Part shown: in pieces, positions 61,873 through 64,000 of the stretch
How the letters are laid out: each line of letters begins with the position of its first letter
How positions within the stretch are numbered: the stretch's first letter is position 1
Notes under the pieces: model-generated
What the model saw: the letters and a program-made list of their open reading frames with translations, nothing else
What the model was told of the DNA's origin: nothing
The model's database searches: none
Translations under genes and position numbers: made by a program
DNA from: Alkalicoccus halolimnae
GTDB taxonomy: Bacteria > Bacillota > Bacilli > Bacillales > Salisediminibacteriaceae
DNA: 64,000 bases
Direction of reading: 5' to 3'
Assembly: GCF_008014775.2 (NCBI RefSeq)
Contig: NZ_CP144914.1
Span: forward strand, 186,001-250,000

Positions 61873-62718
61873 ATGAGCAAGTTGGAGGCATACTCGATTC
61901 AAGCAGGGTACGGAGAGAAGCCTATCATCGATCAGCTTTCCGTTTCTATTCCATCCGGGCAGATTACGACGATTATCGGTCCGAACGGATGCGGAAAATC
62001 AACGTTGTTGAAAGCCTGTTCCCGGCTTCTGCCGATGCAGCAGGGTTATGTTTATCTGGACGGGGAAGCCATCCAGCAGATCCCGACCAAGCAGCTTGCT
62101 AAAAAAATGGCGATTCTTCCACAGACCCAGCAGGGAGCGAACGGATTGACAGCCTATGAACTCGTTTCCTACGGCCGCTATCCTCACCAGCGTGCTTTCG
62201 GACGGCTTTCAGCCCTTGATAAGGAACGCATTGCCTGGGCAATGGAAGTGACCGGAACAATGCCATTTAAAGACCAGCTCGTTGACGGTCTTTCCGGGGG
62301 CCAGAGACAGCGGGTCTGGATCGCTATGGCGCTGGCACAGGATACAGAACTCATTTTCCTCGATGAACCAACAACTTATCTCGATATGGCTCACCAGCTT
62401 GAAGTATTGGAACTGCTTGAAAAGCTGAACCGCGAAGAAGGCCGTACCATTGTGATGGTCCTTCATGATTTGAACCAGGCATCCCGTTTCTCCGACTTTT
62501 TAATCGCAATGAAAGAGGGGAAAATCTTGGAAACTGGTTCCAGCGAACAGATTATTCGTGCGGAAGTCCTCCGGGATGTGTTCGAAGTGGAGGCACTTAT
62601 CGGCAAAGACCCACATACTGGAAAACCAATGTGCATGACTTATCATTTACTTAAGGGAGAGAATACTTATCATGAAAAGAACAATCGCAATCACCTCGCT
62701 GTCGCTTCTCACGCTTAG
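61873..62718 (+). CDS. Iron-siderophore ABC transporter ATPase, FhuC/FepC type
   Basis: The 281-residue ATPase has Walker A GPNGCGKST, Q-loop MAILPQTQQGANGLTAYELV, signature LSGGQRQRVWIAMALAQ, Walker B LIFLDEPTTYLDMAHQ and switch His in VMVLHDLNQASRFSDFLIAM. It powers import of ferric siderophores. The start is ATG 61873 after AAGGCGGTG. Its last 15 codons overlap the binding-protein start by 47 bases, more than usual, so translation is probably coupled. Permease genes are not seen in the window. Confidence 0.92.
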   Translation: MSKLEAYSIQAGYGEKPIIDQLSVSIPSGQITTIIGPNGCGKSTLLKACSRLLPMQQGYVYLDGEAIQQIPTKQLAKKMAILPQTQQGANGLTAYELVSYGRYPHQRAFGRLSALDKERIAWAMEVTGTMPFKDQLVDGLSGGQRQRVWIAMALAQDTELIFLDEPTTYLDMAHQLEVLELLEKLNREEGRTIVMVLHDLNQASRFSDFLIAMKEGKILETGSSEQIIRAEVLRDVFEVEALIGKDPHTGKPMCMTYHLLKGENTYHEKNNRNHLAVASHA

Positions 62719-63167
62719 TCTTGCCGCTTGCGGCGGGAATGAAGCAGACACTGGAGCTGACGCCTCGGGAAACGCGAATGAAAATATAGAAGAAAATACA
62801 CAAAACGAAACAAATAATCAATCAGAAGAAAACGGTGGGAATGAAACAAATAATCAAGACGAGGCAGAAAACACCGGAGATGGGGAAGGCGGAACGATTA
62901 CTTATGAATCTCCGGACGGACCGGTGGAAGTGCCGGAAGATCCGCAGCGGGTCGCTGTTCTTTCCACATTTGCAGGAAACGTAATGGCACTTGACGTGCC
63001 GCTCGTCGGAGTGGATGCGTGGAGCATGGATAATCCCCAGTTTGCGGAAGAGCTGGAAGGTGTAGAGGAAATTACCGATGAGAGTCTTGAGAAGCTGATT
63101 GAGCTGGATCCGGATTTGATTATCGGTCTTGATAACATTAACAACGTGGATCAGCTGAATGAAATTG
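62672..63167 (+). pseudogene. Iron-siderophore-binding lipoprotein gene disrupted by an IS element
   Basis: The 5' part is intact: signal with lipobox LAAC (Cys20), an Asn/Glu-rich linker (about residues 22-72), then the FecB-type fold TYESPDGPVEVPEDPQRVAV, LDVPLVGVDAWSM and LDPDLIIGLDNINNVDQLNE, ending at about residue 165. Family members have about 310-330 residues. After LNEI the frame runs into IS sequence and stops at 63274 with an unrelated tail of about 35 residues. The second lobe is missing, so siderophore binding should be lost. The rest may lie beyond the IS outside the window. Confidence 0.85.
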
Positions 63168-64000
63168 TGCTTCTGTCAAAAAAGTGGACAAAACACGGTC
63201 ACCTTTTTTCTGCTTTTGTTCCTGTTTTTCCCACTCTGTCCACGTTTCCCGCTTTTATCCAGATGGAAAGCTGATCGATGAAAGTGTCTGTCTTTTTTTC
63301 TCTCGTTCAAAGGCGGCCGGGGTCTCGTACCCGAGCGTGGAATGCAGCCGTTCCTCGTTATAAAAGTGCACATAGTCCGCGATCAGCTCCCGGGCTTCTC
63401 GTTTGCTCGGCAGGTCCCAGAGGTAGAGGAATTCCTGCTTGAATCCCGAAAAAAAGGACTCCAGACAGGCATTGTCATACGGGTCGCCTCTGGCACTCAT
63501 ACTGATGGTCGCTTTCACTTCCTGCAGGACGTTCACGTAATCCTTGGCGGTGTACTGCGAACCCTGGTCCGAGTGATGAATCAGTCCCTTCTCCGGCCGG
63601 CGACGCCCGAGGGCCTCTTCCAGGGCCTGTTTTGACAGCTCCGTTTTCATATGATCCTCCAGGCTGTAGGCCAGGATCCGTTTGGAGCACAGGTCCAGCA
63701 CCGGGTTGAAATACAGCGCCCCTTCGAGGGTTGGGATGTAGGTGATATCCACAGCCCAGGCCTGATCCAGCTCTTTCGGGCGAAAAGCACGTCCCAGTTC
63801 ATTGGGATATACCTGTCCGTGAGCGGAAGCTTTCGTGGTGCCCACCCGTTTCCAGCAGCGGCGGGACGCAAGCCCGAGCTCCTTCATCCGGTTGGCCACG
63901 GTCTTTTGGGAGACGATCCATCCTTCCTGGATCAGGCGGGCATGGATCCGCGGGCTGCCGTAGGTTTCGCGGCTCTCCAGAAAGAGCCAACGGATCGCCT
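63167..64000 (-). mobile_element. IS3-family insertion sequence, incomplete at window edge
   Basis: The element interrupts the siderophore-binding gene. The inner boundary is between about 63167 and 63175; the sequence TGTCAAAAAAGTGGACA at 63174 may be its terminal repeat. Only its right part and the orfB product are in the window, so the partner end and target duplication cannot be checked. Confidence 0.85.
63255..64000 (-). CDS. IS3-family transposase OrfB (integrase domain), 5' end outside window
   Basis: The reading frame is open to the right edge. It carries an HTH_21 segment (TYGSPRIHARLIQEGWIVSQ followed by KTVANRMKELGL) and an rve integrase core. The DDE residues are D in WAVDITYIPT, D in IHHSDQGSQYT and E in DNACLESFFSGFKQE, followed by the typical YVHFYNEERLHSTLGYETPA. 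All three catalytic residues are present, so the transposase may be active. OrfA and the frameshift site expected upstream lie outside the window. Confidence 0.95.
   Translation of the reverse strand, partial: AIRWLFLESRETYGSPRIHARLIQEGWIVSQKTVANRMKELGLASRRCWKRVGTTKASAHGQVYPNELGRAFRPKELDQAWAVDITYIPTLEGALYFNPVLDLCSKRILAYSLEDHMKTELSKQALEEALGRRRPEKGLIHHSDQGSQYTAKDYVNVLQEVKATISMSARGDPYDNACLESFFSGFKQEFLYLWDLPSKREARELIADYVHFYNEERLHSTLGYETPAAFEREKKRQTLSSISFPSG

Overview
The window looks like chromosomal DNA of a low-to-mid G+C Gram-positive bacterium of the Bacillaceae type. Supporting signs are strong AGGAGG ribosome sites, GTG and TTG starts, lipoproteins with short LxGC or LTAC lipoboxes, a consensus cre site, a CsbD protein, YumC-type ferredoxin reductase and GlpP- and OpuC-type genes. 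Very acidic exported proteins hint at a salt- or alkali-adapted species, but I cannot name it. No rRNA or tRNA gene is visible.

Layout. (1) 2-10621: a beta-1,2-glucan (sophoro-oligosaccharide) locus: binding protein (cut by the window edge), two sugar permeases, GH3 beta-glucosidase, GH144-like endo-beta-1,2-glucanase, GH94 1,2-beta-oligoglucan phosphorylase and a LacI regulator. The secreted glucanase has a frameshift in an A8 tract inside its signal-peptide codons. (2) 10839-12884: psuK-psuG for pseudouridine breakdown, with a palindrome at the promoter. (3) 13100-23047: an unusual set made of an RpiR regulator, FGGY kinase, alkylglycerone-phosphate-synthase-like flavoenzyme, SDR and GlpP-like antiterminator on the minus strand, divergent from an OpuC-type quaternary-amine ABC transporter. 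Several hairpins and terminators lie in its leaders. I regard this as the best candidate for an undescribed pathway. (4) 23221-28227: small genes, then a DcuS/CitA-type two-component system and a CitMHS citrate carrier behind a cre site. (5) 28482-36567: accessory region with paralogous lipoproteins, a coiled-coil lipoprotein, a phosphoesterase, a drug exporter and a decayed cyclopropane fatty acid synthase gene. (6) 36654-48550: MacB-like ABC exporter, aroQ-aroK, CsbD, macro-domain protein, a NarL-type two-component system with an ABC-2 exporter, and an epoxide-hydrolase-like protein. (7) 48601-50893: an IS110-superfamily (IS1111-like) element inserted in a long non-coding repeat. (8) 51108-58351: a probable copper locus with a Met/His/Asp-repeat lipoprotein, OmpR-type two-component system, CopB-type ATPase and SHOCT protein. 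(9) 58920-61627: Thermus-type isocitrate dehydrogenase and ferredoxin-NADP reductase. (10) 61775-64000: Fur-controlled siderophore uptake genes whose binding-protein gene is broken by an IS3-family element.

A family of about 650-bp structured non-coding repeats (full, partial, inverted, rearranged and internally deleted copies at 22061, 28788, 30640, 39843, 48601, 52866 and 57483) runs through the accessory half. All family and function calls come from reading motifs and protein sequence by eye; no database search was run.
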